A stretch of 64,000 nt of DNA from Alphaproteobacteria bacterium (GTDB lineage: Bacteria; Pseudomonadota; Alphaproteobacteria; JAJFFI01), in assembly GCA_030066595.1 (NCBI GenBank), contig JASJBI010000018.1, forward strand, positions 1-64,000. Reading direction: 5' to 3'. Made by a program: the position numbers and the translations under genes. The first letter of the stretch is position 1; the number at the start of each line of letters is the position of its first letter. Shown here one piece after another: positions 27,985 to 35,011 of this stretch. The notes beneath the pieces are model-generated. The model was not told the DNA's origin. It made no database searches and saw only the letters and a program-made list of their open reading frames with translations.

Positions 27985-28770
27985 ATGAGATCTCTAGACA
28001 TCGCGGCGACGGGCATGCTGGCCCAGCAGCTCAATGTGGAGGTCATCTCCAACAACATCGCGAACGTCAACACGACCGCGTATCAGAGGCGGCGCGCCGA
28101 GTTCCAGGACCTGCTGTATCAGAGCGACCGCCGGGTCGGGTCGACCTCGACGTCGGACGGCACCATTGTGCCTTCGGGCGTGCAGGTCGGCCTGGGCGTG
28201 CGCACGGCGGCCGTCTATCGCATCACCGAACAGGGTAATCTGGCCAGCACCGAGAACACCTTCGATCTCGCGGTCCAGGGCGAAGGATACTTCCAGATCG
28301 ACCTACCCGACGGGTCCACCGCCTACAGCCGGGCCGGTTCGTTTCAGCTAAGCCCGGACGGCGAGATCGTGACCGCCGATGGGTTCACCGTGCAGCCCGG
28401 CATCACGATCCCGTCGGACGCCATCGATGTCACGATCAACGAGAGCGGCGAGGTTCTCGTCACCATCGACGGCCAGATCAGCCCGACGAATGTCGGCCAG
28501 CTGGAGCTGGCCACCTTCTCGAATCCGGGCGGTCTCGAGGCGATCGGCGATACCATGTTCATCGAGACCCCGGCCTCCGGTGCGGCAACGACCGGCGCGC
28601 CCGGCACTCCGGGATTCGGCACCGTGCTGCAGGGCTTCCTCGAGACGTCCAACGTCAACATCGTCGCCGAGATCACCAATCTGATCACGGCGCAACGCGC
28701 CTACGAGCTCAATTCACGGGTCATCCAGGCGTCCGACGAAATGATGTCGACCATGACCAACCTCCGCTAG
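27985..28770 (+). CDS. flgG: Flagellar distal rod protein FlgG
   Basis: The 261-residue FlgG makes the distal rod crossing the periplasm. It opens with MRSLDIAATGMLAQQLNVEV and the NNIANVNTTAYQRRRAEF signature, has FDLAVQGEGYFQIDLPDGS in the middle, and ends LITAQRAYELNSRVIQASDEM. Length equals the bacterial norm (about 260), so rod length control should be standard. It follows flgF by 31 bp with AGGAAGAAGG upstream, and leads into flgA. Confidence 0.97.
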   Translation: MRSLDIAATGMLAQQLNVEVISNNIANVNTTAYQRRRAEFQDLLYQSDRRVGSTSTSDGTIVPSGVQVGLGVRTAAVYRITEQGNLASTENTFDLAVQGEGYFQIDLPDGSTAYSRAGSFQLSPDGEIVTADGFTVQPGITIPSDAIDVTINESGEVLVTIDGQISPTNVGQLELATFSNPGGLEAIGDTMFIETPASGAATTGAPGTPGFGTVLQGFLETSNVNIVAEITNLITAQRAYELNSRVIQASDEMMSTMTNLR

Positions 28771-28781
28771 GAGCGAGGCTG

Positions 28782-29804
28782 ATGCGCAAAGTACTGACTT
28801 TCCTTTTGGCTCTCTCGCTGACCGCCCCGGCGTTCGGTCCGGCGTCGAGCGACGCCGCAGAGGCCGGCTCCCGCGACGCCGGCGCAGCAGAGCGCGATGG
28901 CGCAGGCGAACTGGCGCAGCCTACCCGTCCGGTGCTGCGGCAGGCCGTGACGGTGGACAACGACGTCGTGCACCTGGGCGATCTCTTCGACAATCTGACC
29001 AAGCGCCGTGACCGGGCCGTCTTATATGCGCCGCGACCCGGCCGCTCGGTGATCCTGAACGCCGAGCGGCTGCGCGACATCGCCATCCGGCATCGCCTGC
29101 GCTGGCGGCCGCGCCAGTTCGAGCGGGTGGTGATCTCGCGGGCGAGCCAGGTTATCGGCGCCGAGGCGATCGTTGCCGAGGTGCGCGGCCTGCTCGGCGA
29201 GGAAGCCCAGTCGGACGATCTTTGGGTCGAGCTCGACAACAACCGTGTCGCCGTGCATATCCCGGCCAGCATGGCGCCGTCGATCGCGATCAAGAATTTC
29301 CGCTACGACCGCGCGAGCCGTCGGTTCACCGGTCTGTTGCAAGCGCCGGCCGAGGCCCCGACCGTCGTCCAGCCGGTCTCGGGACAGGTGTTTCGGACGG
29401 CCGAGGTGCCGGTCCTGAAACGGCGCCTGCGGAAATCGCAGATCATCGCCGAGGACGATATCGAATGGATCAGCATGCGATCCGATCGCGTCAGCCGAAA
29501 CGTGATCACGGATGCCGGGGACCTGATCGGCAAGGCGCCGCGTCGGCCGCTGACGGCCGGCAGCCTGATCCGTATGGCCGACGTGCGCGAACCCGTCCTG
29601 GTCGCCAAAGGCAACACGGTGACGATGGTCTACAAGACCCGGTTCATGACGCTCACCGCCCGGGGCAAGGCGCTGGACGACGGCAGCCGGGGCGCCACCG
29701 TCCGAGTGATGAACCCGCAGAGCAAGAGAGTCGTCGAGGCCAAGGTCGTCAGCGCCGACAGGGTGGTCGCGGAGACACTCGGCGCCGTGGCCGCGGACGA
29801 ATGA
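28782..29804 (+). CDS. flgA: P-ring assembly chaperone FlgA
   Basis: FlgA is a periplasmic chaperone for P-ring (FlgI) assembly. The 340-residue product has a signal peptide (MRKVLTFLLALSLTAPAFG) and a short Ala/Glu-rich stretch. The FlgA/SAF-type C-terminal domain contains VPVLKRRLRKSQIIAEDDIEW, then LIGKAPRRPLTAGSLIRM and NTVTMVYKTRFMTLTARGKAL. It is longer than the enteric form (about 220), as in other alphaproteobacteria with an extra N-terminal domain. GGAGCGAGG precedes the start. Its stop overlaps a possible upstream start of flgH. Confidence 0.93.
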   Translation: MRKVLTFLLALSLTAPAFGPASSDAAEAGSRDAGAAERDGAGELAQPTRPVLRQAVTVDNDVVHLGDLFDNLTKRRDRAVLYAPRPGRSVILNAERLRDIAIRHRLRWRPRQFERVVISRASQVIGAEAIVAEVRGLLGEEAQSDDLWVELDNNRVAVHIPASMAPSIAIKNFRYDRASRRFTGLLQAPAEAPTVVQPVSGQVFRTAEVPVLKRRLRKSQIIAEDDIEWISMRSDRVSRNVITDAGDLIGKAPRRPLTAGSLIRMADVREPVLVAKGNTVTMVYKTRFMTLTARGKALDDGSRGATVRVMNPQSKRVVEAKVVSADRVVAETLGAVAADE

Positions 29805-29854
29805 GCGGACGGGTCGCGACAGGAAAGCGCATCCACAAGACAGGTATAGTCACG

Positions 29855-30613
29855 ATGATCCAGGATTCGGGAAAGCTGGCGTTCCTTGTGACCGTGACCG
29901 TTGCGGCCACGGTGACCACGAGCTGTAACTTCTTGGACCGTGCGGGCGAACTCGGCGAGGCGCCGCGCCTGACGGATATCCAGAACCCCACCGCGCGTCC
30001 CGGCTACCGCCCGGTGACGATGCCGATGCCGCAGCCGAAGCAGGTCGCGACCGCGCCGAATTCGCTCTGGCGCATTGGCGCGCGCGCGTTCTTCAAGGAC
30101 CAGCGCGCGAGCGACGTGGGCGACATCATCACCGTGATCATCGACATCGACGACTCGGCTGCGCTCAACAACGAGACCAAGCGGTCGCGGACCAACAACG
30201 AGAACGCCGCCTGGCCCAACTACTTCGGCTGGGAGCGGAGCATCGCGCCGTTCTTCCCGGAGGCCTATGACCCCGAGAACCTGGTCAACCTGGAAAGCCA
30301 GATGAACAGCGACGGCGATGGTGAGATCAAGCGCGACGAAAAGATCGAACTCGAGGTCGCCGGGCTCATCACCCAGATCCTGCCCAACGGCAACCTGGTG
30401 CTGCAGGGCCGTCAGGAGGTTCGGGTCAACTTCGAGCTCCGGGAGTTGGAGGTGGCCGGCGTCGTGCGCCCCGAGGACATTACCTCGGACAACACGATCA
30501 AGTTCGAAAAGATGGCCGAGGCCCGTATCGTCTATGGCGGCCGCGGCAACGTCTCCGACGTCCAGCAGCCGCGCTGGGGCCAGCAGGTTCAGGACGTCTG
30601 GTTCCCCTGGTAG
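29855..30613 (+). CDS. flgH: Flagellar L-ring lipoprotein FlgH
   Basis: FlgH is the outer-membrane L-ring lipoprotein of the basal body. From this ATG the product is 252 residues, with a textbook lipoprotein signal (MIQDSGKLAFLVTVTVAA, lipobox TTSC, lipidated Cys24). The body shows SLWRIGARAFFKDQRASDVGDI and ends in the family signature WGQQVQDVWFPW. An in-frame ATG at 29801 overlaps the flgA stop as ATGA and would add 18 residues before the signal. Coupling favours that start, but signal-peptide length favours 29855. A strong terminator follows. Confidence 0.93.
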   Translation: MIQDSGKLAFLVTVTVAATVTTSCNFLDRAGELGEAPRLTDIQNPTARPGYRPVTMPMPQPKQVATAPNSLWRIGARAFFKDQRASDVGDIITVIIDIDDSAALNNETKRSRTNNENAAWPNYFGWERSIAPFFPEAYDPENLVNLESQMNSDGDGEIKRDEKIELEVAGLITQILPNGNLVLQGRQEVRVNFELRELEVAGVVRPEDITSDNTIKFEKMAEARIVYGGRGNVSDVQQPRWGQQVQDVWFPW

Positions 30614-30637
30614 GCCGGTCGGAATGCTCGGAATGGC

Positions 30638-30666
30638 AAAGGCCGATGCACCCGCATCGGCCTTTT
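30638..30666 (+). terminator. Rho-independent terminator after flgH
   Basis: AAAGGCCGATGC and its exact complement GCATCGGCCTTT form a 12-bp stem with a 4-base loop (ACCC), and the downstream arm ends in CCTTTT. It is placed 25 bp after the flgH stop and closes the flgFGAH unit. Confidence 0.88.
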
Positions 30667-30737
30667 CCTGATCCCGCCTTACCGACCGTGCACCGGCCGC
30701 CGTCGAGGTGGCGCCAGCTGGTCCGGGCCCTCGTTGT

Positions 30738-31157
30738 CTAATCGTCCCGGTGCGTCTTCTCCAGCCGCTCGTGCATCTCCTGCGCCTCGATGCTCAGCGT
30801 GGCGATCGGGCGCGCCTCGAGGCGCTTGAGGCTGATCGGCTCGCCCGTCTCCTCGCACAGCCCGTAGGTCCCGTCTTCGATCCGCTCCAACGCGGCGTCG
30901 ATCTTGCTGATCAGCTTGCGCTGCCGGTCCCGGGTCCGCAGCTCGATGGAGCGCTCCGTCTCCAGCGAGGCGCGGTCAGCCAGATCCGGCTCTTGCAGGC
31001 TCTCCTCCTGGAGGTGCTGCAGGGTCTCACTGGACTCGCTCAGAATCTCCTGCCGCCACCGCACCAGCCTCATACGGAAATACTCCGCCATGACCGGCCC
31101 CATGAACGGCTCCTTGTCGGAAGGTTTGTAGTCTGGAGGAACGCTGACTGAGGACAT
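30738..31157 (-). CDS. dksA: DksA-family RNA polymerase-binding protein with degenerate zinc site
   Basis: DksA binds the RNA polymerase secondary channel and, with ppGpp, tunes rRNA, amino-acid and flagellar promoters. The 139-residue product keeps the coiled-coil tip motif as DLADRA (Asp58, Asp61, Ala63) and the C-terminal globular region (DGTYGLCEETGEPISLKRLEARP). Of the four E. coli zinc ligands only the first remains (Cys101); the others are Thr104, Ser122 and Ala125. Cysteine-poor DksA proteins are known and can fold without zinc. The gene sits between flgH and fliX, facing left. Confidence 0.9.
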   Translation of the reverse strand: MSSVSVPPDYKPSDKEPFMGPVMAEYFRMRLVRWRQEILSESSETLQHLQEESLQEPDLADRASLETERSIELRTRDRQRKLISKIDAALERIEDGTYGLCEETGEPISLKRLEARPIATLSIEAQEMHERLEKTHRDD

Positions 31158-31227
31158 GCCTTTGTTGGGTGAATGGTTGCCAAAGCCGGCGGGAATTTAT
31201 GGGCATCGCCTACCCGCATCAAGTCGA

Positions 31228-31244
31228 TTGTTTCGTTGAAACAA
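31228..31244. other. Small hairpin between fliX and dksA
   Basis: TTGTTTC-GTT-GAAACAA is a perfect 7-bp inverted repeat with a 3-base loop in the ~120 bp fliX-dksA gap. It has no clear T-run in the direction of transcription, so it could be a weak attenuator, an operator or chance. Confidence 0.3.
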
Positions 31245-31280
31245 AACCTTCACCGGGATCGATCGCTCAGGGCGCCTGCG

Positions 31281-31694
31281 TTAGCGGCGCTCATACTTGG
31301 CCAGCTCCACCTCGGCACGGAGCTCGATTTCGTCGAGGATCTCCACGAGCTTCGGGTCCTTGACCTGAGCGCGTTCCTCGCGCAGCAGTCCCGCGAGCCG
31401 TTCCAGATCCTCCCTCGGGATCGCGCCGAGCAGCAGTCCGTGACGAATCTGGTCCAGCCGATCCAGCAGATTGTGGCCGTGCGCCGCGGCCCGGCTCTCC
31501 TCCCGCGTCTCGACGGAGACCTCCTGCAGGCTCAGCAGACCGCCCACGTTGGCGACCGTCGTCGTGGCGCTCCCGGCAGTCGCCTCCGCTTCCGAGTCGA
31601 ACTGTGCGGCGAACGCCTCTGAGCCGCCCTGGTTCGCCTGTTTGACGCGCCGGATCCGCGCCGCACCGACACGACCCGTTGGGTCTATTTTCAT
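31281..31694 (-). CDS. fliX: Flagellar assembly regulator FliX
   Basis: FliX monitors early basal-body assembly and controls FlbD, the sigma-54 activator encoded at 61471-62847. The 137-residue product begins MKIDPTGRVG and has a Gly/Ala/Thr-rich middle. It ends with the conserved FliX helical block (HGHNLLDRLDQIRHGLLLGAI, LKDPKLVEILDEIELRAEVE-like). Length matches the family (about 140). An exact CtrA box lies 54-68 bp before its start, in line with a class II flagellar gene. Confidence 0.92.
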   Translation of the reverse strand: MKIDPTGRVGAARIRRVKQANQGGSEAFAAQFDSEAEATAGSATTTVANVGGLLSLQEVSVETREESRAAAHGHNLLDRLDQIRHGLLLGAIPREDLERLAGLLREERAQVKDPKLVEILDEIELRAEVELAKYERR

Positions 31695-31747
31695 TGTTTC
31701 ATATGTCTGACGATTGGCTGGTGGCAGACAGGGTGCGGCCCGCGCAG

Positions 31748-31762
31748 TTAAGAACCGGTTAA
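31748..31762 (-). promoter_or_regulatory. CtrA-type box upstream of fliX
   Basis: TTAA-GAACCGG-TTAA is an exact CtrA consensus match, 54-68 bp upstream of the fliX start. This is a good -35-region position. FliX being CtrA-driven would place the FlbD checkpoint under cell-cycle control. Confidence 0.72.
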
Positions 31763-31805
31763 GAGTTCAGCCAAGTTTTTATATACATATCAATAGCTTA
31801 ATAGG

Positions 31806-31942
31806 CAACGCCCGTGGGCCTCAGCGAGGCCATTGCGCGAGGGAAAAGAAACCCACGGCGGTCCCGCCGAGGCGTTGAAACGCCGGCTGGGCCAAGCCGA
31901 CTTGCGCCGGGTCCGGCTCTGCTGCAGACCGCAGCCTGGCGC
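31806..31942 (+). ncRNA. Candidate structured RNA / leader with alternative pairings
   Basis: Nested pairings are visible: CAACGCC (31806-31812) with GGCGTTG (31871-31877), then CGTGGG (31813-31818) with CCCACG (31852-31857). The alternative stem GGCCTC-AGC-GAGGCC covers 31817-31831. GGCGTT can instead pair with the adjacent AACGCC (31879-31884), which would break the outer stem. Further hairpins follow: CGGCT/AGCCG at 31884-31899 and GCTGC/GCAGC at 31921-31935. This could be a riboswitch-like leader for the gene at 32083 or a small RNA. GC-rich DNA often folds by chance and I recognise no known family. Confidence 0.33.
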
Positions 31943-32082
31943 GTGATGGCCGGACGTGGCGGTGTGGCGTTGTGTAGGCTGCTGGCGGATCGAGCCCGTG
32001 CTATCATGCAGCGGAGAGGTGCATCCTGGCACGCGCCGCTCGCAACACGAAGACAATCACTGTCAACGCAGAGGGGGAATCC

Positions 32083-32622
32083 ATGCGCATGCAGTCTCGA
32101 TTGCGGATCTCGCTGTTGTCCGCTCTGATGATGGCATTGGCCGGACAGCCAGCCGATGCAGCGGAGGAAGAGGTCGTTCAGGGGATAACCGCCTGGGAGG
32201 GTGTCGGGCAGATCGTCCCGACCAGCGAGCAAGACGCCCTCTTCGTCGGTAGTTTCAGAGGTATCCTCTTCCTGGCGAGGAAGGAGGGCACGCTGGATGC
32301 GGCCATCATGACCTGCCCGGGCGTCGCGGAGCTGAATCTGCAGGACGGCTCTCAGAAGGGCGAAGGTCGCTGCGTCATCGTTACGTCTTCGGGAGACCGG
32401 GTGTTCGCAAAGTGGGATTGCGTGGGTGTGCAGCTCACCGGTTGCTCCGGCACGTTCACGCTGACCGGCGGCACCGGCAAGCTCAAGGGCATCACCGGCG
32501 AGAGCCCGTTCCTCATCCGCAGTGCCATCAACAGGCTCGCCGCGTCGAAAGGCACCGCCTCGGTTGAGGAAGCGGCGGCCGGGATCGCCTTCCTGAACGA
32601 GCTCAAATACAAGATCCCTTAA
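32083..32622 (+). CDS. Exported protein of unknown function
   Basis: The 179-residue product has a signal peptide (RISLLSALMMALAGQPADAA) and a compact mature domain of about 150 residues, rich in Gly and beta-prone stretches. It has four cysteines (TCPG, RCVIVT, DCVG, GCSG) able to form two disulfides. The pattern GCSGTFTLTGGTGKLKGITG resembles lipocalin-like or allene-oxide-cyclase-type barrels, where a GGTGxFxGxxG turn is common, but I do not claim homology. AGAGGGGGA precedes the ATG. It sits alone between fliX and flgI, after a structured leader; a periplasmic or secreted role is likely and a flagellar role is unproven. Confidence 0.7.
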   Translation: MRMQSRLRISLLSALMMALAGQPADAAEEEVVQGITAWEGVGQIVPTSEQDALFVGSFRGILFLARKEGTLDAAIMTCPGVAELNLQDGSQKGEGRCVIVTSSGDRVFAKWDCVGVQLTGCSGTFTLTGGTGKLKGITGESPFLIRSAINRLAASKGTASVEEAAAGIAFLNELKYKIP

Positions 32623-32734
32623 GAACTGTTCCGGCTTGATCGGCACAGCTCCGGCGCCCATGCGCCGGGGACGGCCGGTCGTGCCTGTGGCGGCGCGGAT
32701 AGAGGGGGCTTCGCATCGTGCTGAGCGGCGGACG

Positions 32735-32749
32735 TTAAGGATCCGTTAG
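32735..32749. promoter_or_regulatory. CtrA-like box in the flgI upstream region
   Basis: TTAA-GGATCCG-TTAG has one mismatch to TTAA-N7-TTAA. It lies 15 bp before the paired ftr-like sites and about 215 bp before flgI. Possibly functional, possibly chance. Confidence 0.3.
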
Positions 32750-32763
32750 GCAACAGGCCCCGC

Positions 32764-32795
32764 GGCAAGAATTGCCCGCCGCGGCAGGGATTGCC
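32764..32795. promoter_or_regulatory. Paired FlbD/ftr-like palindromes upstream of flgI
   Basis: Two perfect palindromes, GGCA-AGAAT-TGCC (32764-32776) and GGCA-GGGAT-TGCC (32783-32795), lie 19 bp apart, each flanked by CG/CG bases. They are about 105-135 bp upstream of the predicted flgI transcription start, the enhancer distance for a sigma-54 activator. FlbD, encoded in this window, is the obvious candidate. Confidence 0.65.
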
Positions 32796-32871
32796 CGGAG
32801 CAGATTTTCGTCAAATCCAGGACACCCCTCAAAACTCTATCTAGTTCAAGCCCTTACCCAACGTCTGGAAG

Positions 32872-32888
32872 TGGCACGAGTTTCGCTT
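32872..32888 (+). promoter_or_regulatory. Sigma-54 promoter of the flgI operon
   Basis: TGGCACGAGTTTCGCTT has the -24 GG and -12 GC at exact RpoN spacing and a perfect TGGCACG. Transcription would start near 32898, which rules out start codons upstream of that point and supports 32962 for flgI. Confidence 0.7.
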
Positions 32889-32961
32889 CGCGTGGTTGGG
32901 TCGGTGTCTCCTGTGCGCTGCAGGGGGCGGATCGACCGAACCGGACCACAGAGGCGGACGA

Positions 32962-34170
32962 ATGCAGGCAGCTAGGGCCATAGGTACAGTTCAGGGGCGC
33001 AGGCACGCGAATGCCAGGCGGCTCCGGAGCCTGCTCTCGGCGCTGATGTCGGGGTTTCTGGCCGTTCTGCTGCTGGCTGCGGCCGCGCTCTCGGAACCCG
33101 CCGCGGCCGCCTCGCGCATCAAGGACATCGCCGATTTCGAGGGCGTCCGCGAAAACCTGCTGGTCGGCTACGGTTTGGTTGTCGGTCTCAACGGCACAGG
33201 CGATTCCCTCGACAAATCGCCCTTCACGCAGCAAAGCCTGATCGGCATGCTCGAACGCCTGGGTGTGAACACCCGGGACAAGCTCACGGACCTGGATACG
33301 GACAACGTCGCGGCCGTGATGGTCACCGGCACCCTGCGGCCGTTCGCCCGCCAGGGAAGTCGCATCGACGTCTCGGTGAGCGCCCTGGGCGACGCCTCCG
33401 ACCTGTTGGGCGGGACGTTGCTGGTGACCCCCCTGCTGGGCGCAGATGGCGAGGTCTATGCGGTGGCGCAAGGGTCGGTCGCGACGGCCGCGTTCACCGC
33501 TTCCGGCGATGCCGAGAGCGTGTCCAAGGGCGTGCCGACGAGCGGCCGGATCGCCAACGGCGCCATCGTCGAGCGGGAGCTCGGCTTCGAGCTGGCCCAA
33601 CTGCAGTCGATCAAGATCTCGCTGCGCAACCCCGACTTCACCACCTCGACGCGGATCGCCTCCGCCATCAACAAGAGCGTGCAGCGGACGCTCAAGCGCG
33701 AGGTCGCCCGCCCGCTGGACCAGGGCACGGTCCTGCTCAACGTGCCCCGAAGCTATGAGGGCGGCATCGTCGCCATGATCACCAAGATCGAACAGCTTCC
33801 GGTCGTGCCGGACCAGGTCGCGAAGGTGATCATCGACGAGCAGTCCGGCGTCATCGTCATGGGCGAAAAGGTCCGGATCAGCACGGTCGCGATCGCCCAA
33901 GGCAATCTGACGATCCGCATCACCGAGACGCCGCAGGTTTCCCAGCCGAACGCGCTGTCGAACACGGGCACGACGGTGACGGTGCCGCGCACGAACATCG
34001 AAGTGGACGAGCAGAGCGACCGAAAGCTGTCGGTGCTGCAGTCCGGAGTCAGTCTGCAAGAGCTGGTCGAAGGCGTGAACGCGCTCGGCATCGGCCCGCG
34101 CGACCTGATCACGATCCTCCAGGCCATCAAGGCCGCGGGCGCGCTGCAGGCGGATATCGAGGTGCGATGA
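32962..34170 (+). CDS. flgI: Flagellar P-ring protein FlgI
   Basis: FlgI forms the periplasmic P-ring bushing. The product is 402 residues. It has a long n-region, a hydrophobic signal (ALMSGFLAVLLLAAAALS) with cleavage near AAAA-SRI, and the family start RIKDIADFEGVRENLLVGYG. LVVGLNGTGDSL follows, and the C-terminus is LVEGVNALGIGPRDLITILQAIKAAGAL. Length of the mature protein is normal. An internal ATG at 33046 could give a shorter signal peptide. It heads flgI-flgJ-flgN-flgK-flgL and overlaps flgJ by ATGA. Confidence 0.95.
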   Translation: MQAARAIGTVQGRRHANARRLRSLLSALMSGFLAVLLLAAAALSEPAAAASRIKDIADFEGVRENLLVGYGLVVGLNGTGDSLDKSPFTQQSLIGMLERLGVNTRDKLTDLDTDNVAAVMVTGTLRPFARQGSRIDVSVSALGDASDLLGGTLLVTPLLGADGEVYAVAQGSVATAAFTASGDAESVSKGVPTSGRIANGAIVERELGFELAQLQSIKISLRNPDFTTSTRIASAINKSVQRTLKREVARPLDQGTVLLNVPRSYEGGIVAMITKIEQLPVVPDQVAKVIIDEQSGVIVMGEKVRISTVAIAQGNLTIRITETPQVSQPNALSNTGTTVTVPRTNIEVDEQSDRKLSVLQSGVSLQELVEGVNALGIGPRDLITILQAIKAAGALQADIEVR

Positions 34171-34490
34171 TGGCCGAGAACATCCTCACGCAGCTCTCCC
34201 CCCTGACGGAGATTTCCGCGCGGCCGAGTCCCGCACCGGAACCTGTGCCAAGCACCCGGGCCGAGAACGCACGGCGCGCCGCGGAGGAGTTCGAGTCGAT
34301 TTATCTGTCGCTGATGTTCTCGAGCATGTTCACCGATCTTGGCGGCGACAATCCGTTCGGCGGCGGGCCGGGCGAGAAGATCTACCGCTCCCATCTGTTT
34401 GACGAGCTGGGCCGGGTGTTCGCGCGCAGCGGCGGCGTCGGCATCGCCGACGCGGTTCAGCGCGAGATGCTGCGGCTCCAGGAGGTATGA
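34167..34490 (+). CDS. flgJ: Rod-binding protein, FlgJ N-terminal type
   Basis: The 107-residue product corresponds only to the rod-capping N-terminal half of enteric FlgJ (AAEEFESIYLSLMFSSMF, then IYRSHLFDELGRVFARSGGVGIADAV). It lacks the muramidase domain, as in many alphaproteobacteria, where a separate lytic transglycosylase opens the peptidoglycan. Its ATG overlaps the flgI stop (ATGATG), and GGAGG near its end serves the next gene. Confidence 0.88.
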   Translation: MMAENILTQLSPLTEISARPSPAPEPVPSTRAENARRAAEEFESIYLSLMFSSMFTDLGGDNPFGGGPGEKIYRSHLFDELGRVFARSGGVGIADAVQREMLRLQEV

Positions 34491-34494
34491 CGCC

Positions 34495-34992
34495 ATGTCC
34501 ACGAATGCGAAACCAAGCGCTGCACATATCAAGGAAGTCGCCCCGCCGCGGCCGACCAACCAGACGGTGCGCGACCTCATCGCCATCTGCACCAGCCTGA
34601 TCGATCTGCTCGGTCGCGAGAGCGGATTGCTCGAAGCCATGCGCCCGGCAGAGATCAAGGCCCTGCAGGACCAGAAGTCGACCCTGGCGCTGACCTACGA
34701 GCAGCAGGTCAAGCAGCTTGCCACGGATCCCACCTGCCTGCGCGCCGTCGAGCCGGTCCTGCGGGACGAGCTCAAGACGGCGTTCAACCAGCTGGAGACT
34801 GCGCGCCGCGCAAACGAGCAGGCGCTGCGCGCCGCGCAGGAAGCGAATGAACGGGTGATCCGCGCAATCGTCGCGGCGGTCGGCGACCGGCAGACCCAGG
34901 TGGCGACCTATGGCCCGAACGGCGCGCAGGCGGTCGGTCGCTCATGCCATGCCGACGACACCATCTCGCTGAGCGTCAACCGGCAGATCTAG
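34495..34992 (+). CDS. FlgN-like export chaperone
   Basis: The 165-residue, all-helical product (QTVRDLIAICTSLIDLLGRE; ALQDQKSTLALTYEQQVKQL; LKTAFNQLETARRANEQALR) fits FlgN, the chaperone that delivers FlgK and FlgL to the export gate. Position strongly supports this: it lies directly before flgK, with CAGGAGG 9 bp upstream of its ATG. Sequence identity to FlgN is too diffuse to be certain by eye. Confidence 0.72.
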   Translation: MSTNAKPSAAHIKEVAPPRPTNQTVRDLIAICTSLIDLLGRESGLLEAMRPAEIKALQDQKSTLALTYEQQVKQLATDPTCLRAVEPVLRDELKTAFNQLETARRANEQALRAAQEANERVIRAIVAAVGDRQTQVATYGPNGAQAVGRSCHADDTISLSVNRQI

Positions 34993-35011
34993 CCAGACGA
35001 GGCGCCCGGAC

